64,000 nucleotides of DNA. Origin: Amanita rubescens. Lineage: Eukaryota; Basidiomycota; Agaricomycetes; Agaricales; Amanitaceae. The notes below the pieces were generated by a model. That model worked only from the letters and a program-made list of their open reading frames with translations, searched no databases and was not told where the DNA came from. The number at the start of each line of letters is the position of its first letter. Position 1 is the first letter of the stretch. Positions 10,379 to 21,148 of the stretch are shown here, in pieces. The stretch covers positions 38,448-102,447 of the forward strand of contig WION01000197.1 in the NCBI GenBank assembly GCA_015039365.1, written 5' to 3'. Position numbers and translations under genes: made by a program.

Positions 10379-11651
10379 ATGGTATATTCCCTACCCGAGC
10401 CAATGTTGCTAAAGAAAGGTAAGCTCAAGTTGAACAAGAAGAACAACTTACCTCTGACATAGGAAAGAACGTTCGGATTCTTCCCTCGGATATTGCGGAG
10501 CGTGAAGAAGGGGTGTCCCGAAATTCCTTGAAGACGGGCCAGAAAAGAGGTCGGATGAGCCAGCGAGCGAGAAGGGAGAAACAGGAAAGGGATAAGGAAA
10601 AGATTAGGAAGGCGCGTCGGAAGGCCGAGTCTCATTGGGGTACGTTTCATTTCCTCCCGATCGGCTCGTACTGACAAACCCTTTCCAGAAACGTATCTTG
10701 TCGCGGCAACGCCAAATGAACTCATTCAGTGCAGGAATAATCAAGCGGCAATGAACCTGAAGCTGATGAAATACGATCTGGACACATCTGGCTATGTCAG
10801 CCAAACCGGTAACATTCGCCTCCCTTGCCCGCCGGTATTTTTCGACTCGAATACCGAACGCGGATACATTAAAGACATAACGCAAAAAGTAATTTGTTGC
10901 GGTATTAAGCCGCTCTTTTTGATACAAAAATTCGTCAATGTCATAGGTGAAAAGGTAGCTGCTAAAATTCGAGATAAATGGGCCAGCTTCATGGATACGA
11001 AGCCCAAAGCACACAATATCGAAAAATCAACTGGGAGATCTAGTGTAACTAAATCGTACCATCTCGGTATTTGGCGTCGGAGCAGCAAACGCGCGTTTAT
11101 CACTGCCGATACCCGCTTCAAGAAAAAGGTGCAGAAACGGCAATGCATGAACTTTTTGCGCTGCGTTCAGCGTCACGTCGCGCCAGCATTGAGACGGTTA
11201 ATTAGGCGATATACAGGGAAAGAATGGATAAGGAGGGAGCGGTGAGTGATAATATCACATTACATTGTGATGCTGTCTGATGGGTTAAAACAGAATGGCT
11301 GAATATATTAAAGCGAAAAAGTTGACCGCTTCAGTCCCTGAGCTCAACTTTCTCGGGGCTTTTACGACGGTTGCCGTGACAAATGGAGTCAGCGACATCA
11401 TGCATACCGACCGCAACGATGCTGGCTTGACTTGGGTAGTGCCGGTTGGGAAGTGGGAAGGAGGGGATCTTTGCATCCCCCAATTTGGAATCAAAATTCC
11501 GATGAAAGAGGGTGACGCAGTCGCCTTTCAAGCGAACTTTCTAGCTCATATGAGCTCCGAACTTATTAGTGGTGATCGCTTGGCGCTGACCTGCTTCACT
11601 GATCGCAACATCTTTTTGGATTCAATGAAATGGCGTAAACGAAGGTGGTAA
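10379..11651 (+). CDS. TET/JBP-family 2-oxoglutarate/Fe(II) dioxygenase
   Basis: Exons 10379-10418, 10463-10639, 10689-11241 and 11294-11651 keep frame and give 375 residues. A strongly basic coiled segment occupies about residues 30-70. The last 120 residues hold the double-stranded beta-helix core: HTD (codons at 11403-11411) as the H-x-D iron pair, LTWVVPVGKWEGGDLCIPQF, a distal His in FLAHMSS (11547) and an Arg in GDRLALTC (11577) for 2-oxoglutarate. This HxD...H...R layout and the GGDL-x-P segment fit the TET/JBP family, expanded in mushroom genomes, which oxidises 5-methylcytosine or thymine in DNA. The catalytic set is complete. A 230-bp dispersed repeat starts 30 bases after the stop. 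Substrate is inferred. Confidence 0.7.
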
Positions 11652-11680
11652 ATAATCATATTAATTAAGGTACCGCACTT

Positions 11681-11903
11681 GATTGTCACTAATACTATCC
11701 TTGATCTCATGAGACAAATTTGGTCATGTCACCTGTATGCCCGGCTCAAGAGCCATCCTTCGGTAGGATATCGAACAAGGGACGGGACCGTTACAACGAA
11801 CGGTGGCACTCCATCATGTTAATACATGGCGATGATCAAAGACAATACTCATACTTCATGTTTCTCCCTCCCTAACGACGACAAGCAGAGACTAGTACTA
11901 CAG
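11681..11903 (+). repeat. Dispersed ~230-bp repeat, copy A
   Basis: The sequence starting GATTGTCACTAATACTATCC and ending AGCAGAGACTAGTACTAC recurs in the same orientation at 17898-18137 with roughly 85-90 percent visible identity and small indels. Copy A ends within a few bases of the start of the inverted-duplication arm. No coding frame and no terminal inverted repeat was seen. It may be part of a non-autonomous mobile element or a duplicated 3' flank. Confidence 0.75.
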
Positions 11904-11920
11904 TAACTTCTCCAAGTAGG

Positions 11921-13403
11921 GTTGGATTCCGGCAATAAGCGACGGTTCGTGATTTGCGTATCCAATGTTGATGGAAGAAAAAAACGACAGGTCGATCGAC
12001 AAAATTCTAACTTGGCAACACCCGGAAGGCGGGTTTGGTGGAGGACCTGGACAGGCGGCTCATCTACTTCCAACGTATGCAGCCGTCTGTGCGTTGGCTA
12101 TCGTTGGGAGACCGGGGCCAAATGGTGGATGGGATCAGATCAACCGGTGAGTTTCACGAGTCTCTGTCAGCGGATATAGCTAAGGTTTTCGAGAGCGAGA
12201 AGATGTACGGATTCTTTATGAGTCTGAAGCAGAAAGACGGGTCATTTCTCGTGACGAAACATGGTGAAGTGGATGTTCGGTGCGTTCTAAGCTGCTCTAT
12301 GTGCGTTCTGACTTCTCATGCCTGTTTTGCAGAGGCATTTATTGTCTAATAGTAACGGCGATTCTATTGGACATCCTTACTCCAGAGCTCGTTGAAGGAA
12401 CAGCGGAATTCATTGCTTCATGCCAGACATACGAAGGCGGGTTTTCTTCCTCGTCACAACCCTACTTCTCTGCAGGCCCAACCCCCTCGCTTCTAACTTG
12501 GCCACGTCCTGCTATGGGAGAGGCGCATGGCGGCTACACTTTTTGCTCTCTCGCGTCTTGGGTAGCACTTCAACCCGTCTTGAACCATTCTCAATCCACA
12601 TCAGCATCGATAGATCTCCCAAATTTAGTTCGTTGGCGTGCTCATATGCAAGGAAACGAGATCGAGATCGGCGGTTTTAGAGGTCGAACGAACAAATTAG
12701 TGGATGAGTGCTATTCTTGGTGGTGCGGTGGATCGTTCTCGCTACTCGAAGCGCTGGGTGTGCATGCTAACGCAGGCTTGACGGCCGATCATCATGATAA
12801 AGGTTCCACCATTCCTACTGCACCTGATATCCCTGATGATATATGGGACGATCTGGACGGTATGGATTCTCTCTACGACAGGGAAGCATTGCAGCAATAC
12901 CTTCTATATGCATGTCAGCACCCAACTGGTGGATTGAGAGACAAGCCGCCCAAGTAAGACAATTATCCAAGGATGTATCCCGAGTCTACTAACATGGTTT
13001 AAAGAAACCCAGATTCCTACCACACGTTGTATTGCTTGTCCGGTCTTTCATCTGCTCAGCATCGCGTCGTGCCATCCCCAGCTCGTCGATCTGAATTAAC
13101 AAGTTGTTGGAAACACAATTCGCGTGCGTTTTCCGGAACGAACGAGGATTTGAGAAGAGAAGTTTTCTTGAGTATATTGGACTGGACGGAGGATGAGACA
13201 AGTACAAACATTGTTGGTGGACGTGCTAATCGAGTGGTATGCACTCTACGACTTTTTTTTCTTCTGCTTCTAGCGCTGACGTTTTACGCAAGAACGCGAC
13301 GCATCCTATCACAAATCTAACCATTTCTCATACGGAAGGTAGAGTCATGGCCCATTTTTATGTTCAATCAATACCTCCGAGAAGAAAAGTAGGGACGTTT
13401 TAG
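11921..13403 (+). pseudogene. Farnesyltransferase beta subunit, 5'-truncated duplicate
   Basis: This copy reads like the full gene at 23095-24870 from GLDSGNK onwards. It includes GGFGGGPGQ, GEAHGGYTFCSL, GGFRGRTNKLVD and the end ATHPITNLTISHTEG. The N-terminal ~80 residues are missing because the duplication begins inside the first exon, so there is no native start. Two further differences matter. The zinc-site segment is DECYSWW instead of DGCYSWW (zinc-ligand Asp and Cys kept, the Gly between them changed to Glu). A 9-base deletion near 13130 removes the CACTAG that ends a probable intron in the other copy. Transcription from an adventitious promoter is possible, but function is unlikely. 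Confidence 0.7.
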
Positions 13404-13648
13404 GTTCTGGTGGTAGTTCATTTTGTAAATATCAAAGAGTTCACAACGTGGAATGGTAGACGATCAGACATTCGACACGGACTACTAGTTACCAGTATTG
13501 AAATTTCCTCCATCTGAATCACCCGTTAAAGGAGCCTGGGGCCTACACAACCACGATAAGCATGAAAATTTAAAGTAGAAACCCGATACGCACACGGGGA
13601 AAGAGAGGACTGGGCCGGACACGACTGGCGGTTCCACCACGATCACGC

Positions 13649-13837
13649 CTACTCTTCCAAGGGGAAATTTTTCATTGATACGTCGTTGAAGTTGTCTGTT
13701 GTCGTCATCATTAGTAGCACGCGGTCTCTTTTTCCCCAAGGCTGGGCAACGCACCTGGATGAGCTTGACGATTGGACTGGTAAACCCAAGACCAACGGGA
13801 TGAACAAAGTTGAGAAGAGGATCGTGGATGGGCGCAT
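13649..13837 (-). CDS. Small secreted protein, left-arm copy
   Basis: The frame encodes 62 residues starting MRPSTILFSTLFIPLVLGLP, a good signal peptide, followed by VQSSSSSR and a short polar tail ending FPLEE. The right-arm copy differs by several substitutions and by two indels, each a multiple of three, so the frame and the end are preserved. It is convergent with the farnesyltransferase copy. No cysteine pattern or known family is visible. It could also be a chance frame kept open by recent duplication. Confidence 0.4.
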   Translation of the reverse strand: MRPSTILFSTLFIPLVLGLPVQSSSSSRCVAQPWGKRDRVLLMMTTTDNFNDVSMKNFPLEE

Positions 13838-14195
13838 TGTATTTCCTAGCTGTGGTGGGCGCGTTAATTGGTAAATCAAGCAGGGTGATAGGATGTGAGA
13901 CTTACTGTCCTGCACTGAAGGATAAAGCTGATCACAGTTAGCTCTACTGTCCGCTAAAAGCTGGAACTGGACTCACCGGCCTGCGCTAAGATGGAAGAGT
14001 TGTGTTCGAACTTCCCACAGCCTCCTGCCGTGACGCGTGACGTGTACTTGACTGCGCACGCTACGATAAGGCTAGCTGCTGTAAATCGTCCATACTACTG
14101 AGCTGAGCATATATGCAACCATTGCTCTCGTCCACAGAATTTGAAATGCCAGCGCAGTGCAGTACTTGTCTTCCTCTTTGACGAGGTACCGCAGT

Positions 14196-15800
14196 TCATC
14201 CTGCTGATTCCTGCACCGAGATGAGGCATCGTGCTCGGATATGGTACCGCTTGATGAGGATAGTACGATCAGCATGTGGAGGTAATCCACACCCGAGGAT
14301 TGGACGACCCAGCGTGGTTTCTTGAAGGCATATGATCCGATCCGAATTCGTTCGGGGGTACTCCTTGCTCAATGCGTACGTCACGCTGCATCCCAACGCA
14401 GGCATCCTAGGCTTCTCTGAATTCGCAATCTCCTCGAGCTTGTTAGTAAACACGAAGCTCTCGGAAATCTCCGAAACTTTCGATAAAACAGGTCGGATCG
14501 GTAATTGTTGCGGCCCTTTGTGGAAATACGAATGCAAATCCGTTCCAGCGCTTTTCGTCCCTTCCACCTCAATGTCGTCGCATTGTACATACCAAACTGC
14601 GCGTCTCCCAACCCGGGATCCACAGCTCTTCTGAATCCGTATTGGCACCGACGATCGTGTAGCCGCCGGCCGGGCGGTGCACAGACCATTACTTTCAGTT
14701 CTTGGGAAGAAGTAGCGAGAGTCGAACCAGCAGGGTTGGAGGACAACAGAGACGATCCGTGCTTGGAATTTTCCGAGATGGAAGAAGGAACGCGATGCCA
14801 AAACAAAGGGTAGCCTCTCCACGCCAACTCTTGAGCAAGAGCAGTGCAATTTGGCTTCGAGGCGTGAGATCGATCGTACCGGGAGGTAAACCTTTCTTGG
14901 GTCTCGTCAAGTTCCAGTACCATTTCGGCTAATACGTGGCGGGCGCTTCCGGCTCCTCCTGCTCCTTCCGCTTTGTTCTTTTCCTGGCTCAAATCGAGTA
15001 GAGAGAACCACGGTTCTTGAACAATGACCAATTCTGGATCCTTCCTAACCTCGTTCCATCACGCAAACCGCAGGTCTGGATCCAGGCTTTTAGATCCAGA
15101 CGATAACACCATCGGTAGGTCATTATCGTCAGTGCCCACTTTTCCTTTGTCGTCGAAGTAATTCTAGCCTTCTTTGCTCGAGAATTCGAGTGGACAGCCG
15201 TTGAGTGTTGGGTCCGAATGCGGCATAAGGTGTCCTGTTCCAATTTGACGTTGGGATGCATATGTCCATGGGTGAGTTGGCGGAAGTTTCCCAAGTTCTA
15301 TTCATCGTTTTCGTTTTCGTTTCCGTTGCCATCCCAATTCATCTCGGAATGATAATTCACCCGAAGAGAAGAATCCTCCATGTCCATCCTGACCCTCGTC
15401 AGCTTTTCCACCGTTTCCGTATCTTCTCGTTCCCTCACCTGCTCCTTGCACGCGCGATAAGATCAACGATAGCCTCAACCGCTTCGACCAGGCTTTCCAC
15501 TTGTACCAGCAAGGGAGTATTCATTTTTGACGCGGGCGTGATTGAAAGGTTGTGGCCCAAAGCGTGATGATGGAAAAGGGCTAGGTGCGCAAAGCTGGAG
15601 AAAGCGTTGAACGTGAACAGTCCGGACTCTGTTGCACCGTGCGGGACGAGATCCTGTCGACGTTGAGACGCGAGTGGTAGACGAGTACGGCGTTGCCAGT
15701 GAGCAGGCGTTCAATTTTCGGGTGACGAGCGAGGGAGTGAGGCTGGTGAGGTGGCCTCTGACAACGACTTGAACACGCCGAGTCTTACGATCTATTACAA
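14196..15800 (-). pseudogene. Eroded minus-strand gene of unknown family
   Basis: Read from 15800 downwards on the minus strand, protein-like blocks follow each other in shifting frames: VQVVVRGHLTSLTPSLVTRK, then LTGNAVLVYHSRLNVDRI, then GLFTFNAFSSFAHLALFHHH, then LLVQVESLVEAVEAIVDLIA, a DNA stretch coding for NWDGNGNENENDE, then DPELVIVQEPWFSLLDLSQE and, near 14600, GYTIVGANTDSEELW. A TGA interrupts the block near 15065, and several single-base shifts separate the others. The order is consistent with one ancestral gene that has lost function. GANTDS vaguely recalls M18 aminopeptidases, but the other blocks do not support that, so no name is given. Confidence 0.4.
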
Positions 15801-15849
15801 TTGTAATGTCTACAATGAACGTAGTCGGTGCTGACTAAGCTTTACAAAG

Positions 15850-17857
15850 ATGAGCTCATCTGCCACTGAACTGCCTAAACAACCTTTCCAGACGCTGTAC
15901 GGCGCTCTTTGGAACAAGCCTCTCGATTCAATACTTCTTGATGCTCCTGCCAGTGCCAGCGGATCAGTCCTCAAGTACATTTCGCTCTCCGTGCTTGAGG
16001 ATCTGGGATTAACTTCCATGAACTACGAAGAAGATGTTCTCCTGATTCGCAAGGAATATGATACTGCGCTTGACACATTCAAACGTTGGAGTCTAGTAAA
16101 GAAGAGTGGGGGCGTTGTCGTCACAGGCCAACCTGGCATTGGTACGTCCTACTTGGATTGCGTAATGATACTAAGTTAACCAATATCCAAGGCAAAACTA
16201 TCTTCCTCTTCTATGTTCTGCTCCACCGCCTGAGTGCAGGCTTACCCACCGCTTTTCAAGTGTTCGACGACAGGTTCTTTCTCTTTACCGAGACCGGCGC
16301 TGAGGAACTTGATGTCGTGGCTAAATCTGGCTTGAAACTCCCTCCTGGAACTTGGGCTCTTACAAACTCAGGCGATTTAATCGAGCAGCCATGTAGCGCG
16401 TTCTTGTCCTCACGGCGTCGGGCCTGGATTATCCAGGCGACCTCGCCGAAACGATCCAGGTGGTATGAATGGAGTAAGCAGCATAGCGCAAGGTGTTATG
16501 TAATGGACTGTTTCCCTCCCGATGAGTTGGAAGTACTCGGGTGAGTACACGATACGTGCTTTCAGGTGCTTTCTAAATTCTGACTTTGTCAATCGTCAAT
16601 CAGCCAACTACTCAAACTCGACACCGATAAGCTCCTGTCATATTACTGGACCTGGGGTCCTTGTGCACGCACATGCGTAAAGCTGGTTGAAGGCAACCTG
16701 GACCTTGACGAGCACAGGCATAATGTTTCAATTGCCGCAGCTAAGTTTGCCTCGGACCCCCGGAAGCTCTTCGGGTTGGTTACTGAGTTTAACTCAGATG
16801 AAGTGTCCCACGTTCTCTTTTTTGTGCGACCGGAGAAACGTTCGGCTGATTCGGCAAGTGCGATCAGAGCGGAAGTCCCGACAAAGCATCTCAGCGGCAT
16901 CCTTGCTCTCGCGGTCGCGAGGGTCGATGCAGCCCAACAGTCGATGTTTTTCAGCCTGATTTCCTCGCACCCCTGGACCAAGACCCCCGCGGGTTGGATG
17001 TTCGAAAAATTTGTACACATTCGACTGGCATCCACCGCTGCCCCACCGCTTACGTGCGTCCCTGCCGACGTCGGAAGAGAGTCCCTCCTGATTCCTGTAT
17101 GTGGTATTACACGTCCTCTCAATGGCATAACAGGCCTAAGGGAAGCGAATAAATATGCGCTCCCGTTCTATTGGCGACCAACTTCCACCTCCTTTACCAG
17201 CATCGATGGCATTATTTGTACCGATTCGGACATTATTCTGGTTCAGGCCACTGTCTCTTCAAAACATACGGTGAAAGTATCGGGGCTAGATGCCATCCGC
17301 AACGGTCTCCCCGAAAGGTTTCAGAGGTGTAACTGGTGTCTTGTATTCATTACCTCGACAGAAGAGAGCGCTCAAGCGTTGCGTGATCAGAACACGACCC
17401 TTCCTGAGCGCTGGGAAAATCTGGTTATTTACTCATGCACCTTCATGATTGGTCGTACACTTGATGATGTGGAGCTAGATACCCTGGCCAGATACATTGT
17501 AAGCTGTGTTCCATTTCCATTTCTGCCTCTGATCGGGACGATTTGCGCAGGCAGAAGCTGAAGCTGAGGGCGACGAAGAATATGAAGGCAAAGAGAATGA
17601 TATGCTTATCTTCGTACCACGTGAGTCACACCAGTACTACATTATGAATGACGCTGCATCCCTTGTCAGGCGGAAGTCGCTCAGGATCTGAGGACAAACC
17701 TGGAGAGCCTGATCTTGGGGGTAAGTGATACCGATAACCGAGAGCTGCAAAATTGATCTTGCATGCTGTCTTAGGAGCTCTGGCCGCTATTGAAACGTCT
17801 GTTCATAGCCCCCGTGAGCCACGGGCATGGTTACCGGGTTCCATATACATCAGCTAG
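15850..17857 (+). CDS. Crinkler/RHS-like protein: P-loop NTPase plus REase-like domain
   Basis: Six exons keep frame. Exons 1 and 2 join across a 52-bp intron inside the motif GQPGIG|KT, making a Walker A site. The sequence continues FLFYVLLHRLSAGLPTAFQV, the typical start of the Crinkler/retrotransposon-hot-spot NTPase family. Toward the C-terminus, GWMFEKFVHIRL (Glu), DGIICTDSDIILVQATVSSK (Asp and Gln) and a following His fit the PD-(D/E)xK-like nuclease fold found in this family. Three small 3' exons add an acidic Glu-rich tail ending GSIYIS. No signal peptide is present. Known relatives are effector or genome-conflict proteins acting in nuclei. Function here is inferred. Confidence 0.7.
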
Positions 17858-17897
17858 CTGTAATCGCAATATTCTGAGAACCTCTATTTGTAATATT

Positions 17898-18137
17898 GAT
17901 TGTCACTAATACTATCCTCGATCTCACAAGACAATTTTGGTCATGTTATACTGTATGCTCGGCTCCTGAGCCATCCTTCGATAGGATCTCAAACAAGGGA
18001 CGGGACCGTTAGTACAACAAACGGTGGTACCATCATTACATGGCGATGATCATAGGATATCAAGATATTCTGTGGGACAACAATATCCATGCTTCATATT
18101 TCGCCCTAACGACGACAAGCAGAGACTAGTACTACAA
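17898..18137 (+). repeat. Dispersed ~230-bp repeat, copy B
   Basis: Same orientation as copy A at 11681-11903, sharing TGTCACTAATACTATCC, the block AACAAGGGACGGGACCGTTA and the end GACGACAAGCAGAGACTAGT. It begins 41 bases after the Crinkler-like gene and ends 25 bases before the stop codon of the following minus-strand gene. Confidence 0.75.
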
Positions 18138-18161
18138 CAACGCTGGAACCCCAGGTCTTCC

Positions 18162-19359
18162 TTATGGCACGGGCATCACCGCCTGCGGGAGCCTGGTGAC
18201 GTCTTGTGGTTCTGGAACTTGAGCATCCCCAGTCCAAGGGAACGGTTTCGGGGAGATATCTCCGACCATTTCCACCGCCTGTCGAAAAACTTGATAACGC
18301 AACTTCCCATTTTTATCGTAATCAACGGTCAACTGGTCGCGGCGATGATTAATTTTGAGTTTAGCCTACCGTAGTCCCGTTAAGTAAGCTCTCGACGAAG
18401 TGGGATAGTTGAACTAACGCTTTGCATCCGAAACCAGATGCCGACGAGACGCGATCGTTCGTAGCGTTTCAAGCGACCATAACCTGCTTTAAACATTCCA
18501 GGTTTATCGGTTAATTCGTATATATCCACCACTCCCGATTTGGGAAAGATTTCAGCAACATCTTTGGCGTAGTCTTCATACGCGTCCTGAGAGGTGTGTG
18601 AGATTTGAAAAACCAAGCAAAGGAGCAGACTTGAGTGACCTTTGTTGGTAACCGATACCATAACCCTTTACAATTACAATTCGGCGGAGGCGCTTGCTCA
18701 ATCGACCTACTCGTCTTTTTAGGCGACGAAAGCATGGTAACTTCACGTCGAAGAGGGTTAACGTGAAGTTTACCGTCATTCGATGTTATAAAAACCAAAT
18801 GATCATAACGGCGACCAATTTCGTTCAGAGCCTATGAGGAGCAAGTGAGGCAACGTTCCAAAAATCGGGAATAGATTACTGACGCTAGGCATCAGAGTCC
18901 AATCGCCCACAAGACGCTCCCGCTCTTCCTCTGGCAAGAAACCGTTTTGCACCAGAGGTCCCCCAAATTGGTCTGGCAAACTGTAAGGGATTACAGTCCC
19001 ATCGAGAAGGATATCGGTCACGTCGTTGGCATAGTATTTATTAACGTGCTGAGACACGGTGTGTCAGAAACGTTGACATAAAAAACTTTTGGTTCACTCA
19101 CTTTGGTTGGTTTCCGGTAATAAGTGCCGCTGAAAGAACGGCCAAGATTTTTGATTTCTGGGAATACTAGTTTTTGGTGAGCTAAGCTAGTCGATGGTAC
19201 TTGTTGAAACTGAGTGCGGAGTGGGGGCACTACTCGCGGTTTTTGTCGAGGTTTTTGAACTCGCGAAGCTCCTTGAACACGATCATTACCTCTACTACCT
19301 CCCGGAGGATCTGCAATTACAAAAGAAGTACCAAGGAAGAAGAAAAGAAGGAACAACAT
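18162..19359 (-). CDS. Secreted protein built of two related ~95-residue modules
   Basis: Five exons (19359-19102, 19048-18884, 18831-18640, 18586-18419, 18365-18162), all joined in phase 0, give 328 residues. Residues 1-16 are a hydrophobic signal peptide (MLFLLFFFLGTSFVIA). After a basic Pro/Gln-rich linker come two modules with the same landmarks: GTYYRKPTK...YANDVTDIL...ERLVGDWTLMPS...LVFITSNDGKL, and GLWYRLPTK...YAKDVAEIF...SRLVGIWFRMQS...LTVDYDKNGKL. In both modules one intron follows the PTK residues and another follows the MPS/MQS residues, which shows internal gene duplication. I do not recognise the family. Its start codon faces the MAP2K gene across 167 bases. Confidence 0.75.
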
Positions 19360-19526
19360 GATTGAGGAAGAGACTCAAAGCAAAGGATTTTTATCGAGAA
19401 ACGTTGCATGGAGACGTTCGAATTCGTGCTACACGGCGGCGGGCATATGCTATTTATAGCTGTACTGGTTCGTAGTGAGAGATAAGATTGGTAGAGCCGA
19501 CCTTGGTGCGACGAACTCTCACGGTG
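19360..19526. promoter_or_regulatory. Bidirectional promoter region
   Basis: The 167 bases between the divergent start codons of the two-module secreted protein and the MAP2K gene. A TATTTATAG box near 19450 is the only visible core-promoter-like element. Confidence 0.4.
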
Positions 19527-21027
19527 ATGCTCAAGTCTCCGACGCCGCTCAGGACTAAGCGCAACTTTAAGGCGCTCCAACTTCCAGAGCTTGACCTCGA
19601 TGCCGCCCAAAAACCTCCAGAACCTCTTCCAATTCGTCCTGCACCTCAGCCCGGCAGGAAAAGACCGCCACCGATCCAAGCTGATCCAGGTTTGGACTCT
19701 CCGCTGACTGCGGGGGGCACGCCAGGAACAGGGCGTACTCGAAGCGCCATCCAAGCGTCGCTTACAAGCCACTTGGCCAGGTTAGACATTATGGGTTCTC
19801 CACGGTTCGATTTGAGGAACGAGGATCTTACGAGTCTGCAAGAGTTGGGCCATGGCAACGGAGGGAGCGTCGTCAAGGTTCGACATGTCCCCAGCGGTAC
19901 GATTATGGCGAAAAAGGTGTGTGCGCGCGCGTTCCCTTCAAAAGCTGGAATGGTCACTAAATCTAACCTCCTAGATCATCCTTATAGACGCCAAACCAGC
20001 TGTCCGCAAACAGATCGTCAGAGAACTCCAAATCCTCTACGAGTGCAACTCTCCTTACATCGTCTCGTCTTATGGGGCGTTTTTGGCGGAACCCAACATT
20101 TGCATATGCATCGAGTACATGGATAGAGGTTCTTTTGACGGGATATACAAAAAGATGGGAGCTATCGACATTGCCGTCGTTGCCAAGGTTGCCTTGTCCG
20201 TGTTGGAAGGCCTGACGTATCTCTACGACGTTCACAGAATCATTCACAGGGGTGCGTTGCCCCGTTTTCTTGCAAAAAGCTAGCCTAAAACATCACCATT
20301 GGCAGACATCAAGCCATCCAATATCCTCTGCAATAGCAAAGGGGAAATCAAACTCTGCGATTTTGGCGTCTCTGGAGAACTCATAAACTCTATCGCACAT
20401 ACGTTTGTAGGCACCTCGATATACATGAGCGTGAGTACGCTCTGTCTTTGCACTGCGTTATCTAACACGGTGCAGCCAGAACGAATCCAAGGCGCAGAGT
20501 ATTCCATCAAATCAGATGTATGGTCCTTGGGGATCTCCCTCATCGAACTCGCCAATGGCCGTTTTCCCTTTTCGGGATCAACTGACGATGACGATGACGA
20601 CGACGACTTGGAAGACGCCCACGCTCTCTCGCCCGTTCCTGAATCCGAATCCGACCTAGCTCAAGAAAAAACGCCTACACACGGTGACACGACTTTTTCA
20701 GCCAACAGTCGTTCCCGCGCACGGTCAAGCACCATCAAATCCGGCGGTGGGAGACGTAAACGGAGGAGCACAGGCGTCAGTTTACATGGGGAGGGAATGA
20801 CGATGAGCATTCTCGAACTGATGCACCAGATCGTGAATGAGCCAGCGCCAAGGCTGTGCATGATGAACAGCCCTGAGTTTTCGCCAGACGCGATCGAGTT
20901 TGTAGATGCGTGTTTGATCAAGTTACCGGAGCAGAGAAAGACTCCCAAGGCACTGTTAGGCTATGAGTGGATGGAATGGGCGAGGAGGTGTACTTTTGAT
21001 GTGAGAGGATGGGCTAATTCGTTTTAG
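19527..21027 (+). CDS. MAP kinase kinase, STE7/MEK-like
   Basis: Exons 19527-19916, 19975-20251, 20306-20430 and 20476-21027 give 447 residues. A Pro-rich N-terminus (about 90 residues) precedes a dual-specificity kinase domain with glycine loop [12 protein letters not shown] lysine, catalytic HRDIKPSN (split by an intron after HR), [20 protein letters not shown] and YMSPERIQG. The activation segment keeps a Ser and a Thr at the positions phosphorylated by MAP3Ks. An insert in the C-lobe contains a run of eight Asp and a basic RRKRRS stretch. The sequence best fits the MAP2K that relays pheromone signals, as STE7 does in yeast. The branch assignment is inference. Confidence 0.85.
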
Positions 21028-21148
21028 TTACGGCATTTGTTTTGTTTTTTTCCCTCCACTTCAATTGAATTCCAAATGCGCCATCGTCGCGCTCTAGTAC
21101 CTCCTGTACCTTCTGTCAGCGTACCGAATACTTCTTCGTTACCGGTGC

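Larger units (their letters stand above)
11908..14056 (+). repeat. Left arm of a 2.15-kb inverted duplication
   Basis: From TTCTCCAAGTAGG to ACTTGACTGCGCA the sequence is matched in reverse complement at 22425-24611, with scattered substitutions and small indels. The arm contains a 5'-truncated farnesyltransferase beta gene and a small convergent gene. Confidence 0.85.

Noticed and set aside
14560..14680. M18 aspartyl aminopeptidase assignment for the eroded minus-strand gene
   Set aside because: Only a GANTDS-like stretch agrees; the other blocks do not follow the family order.
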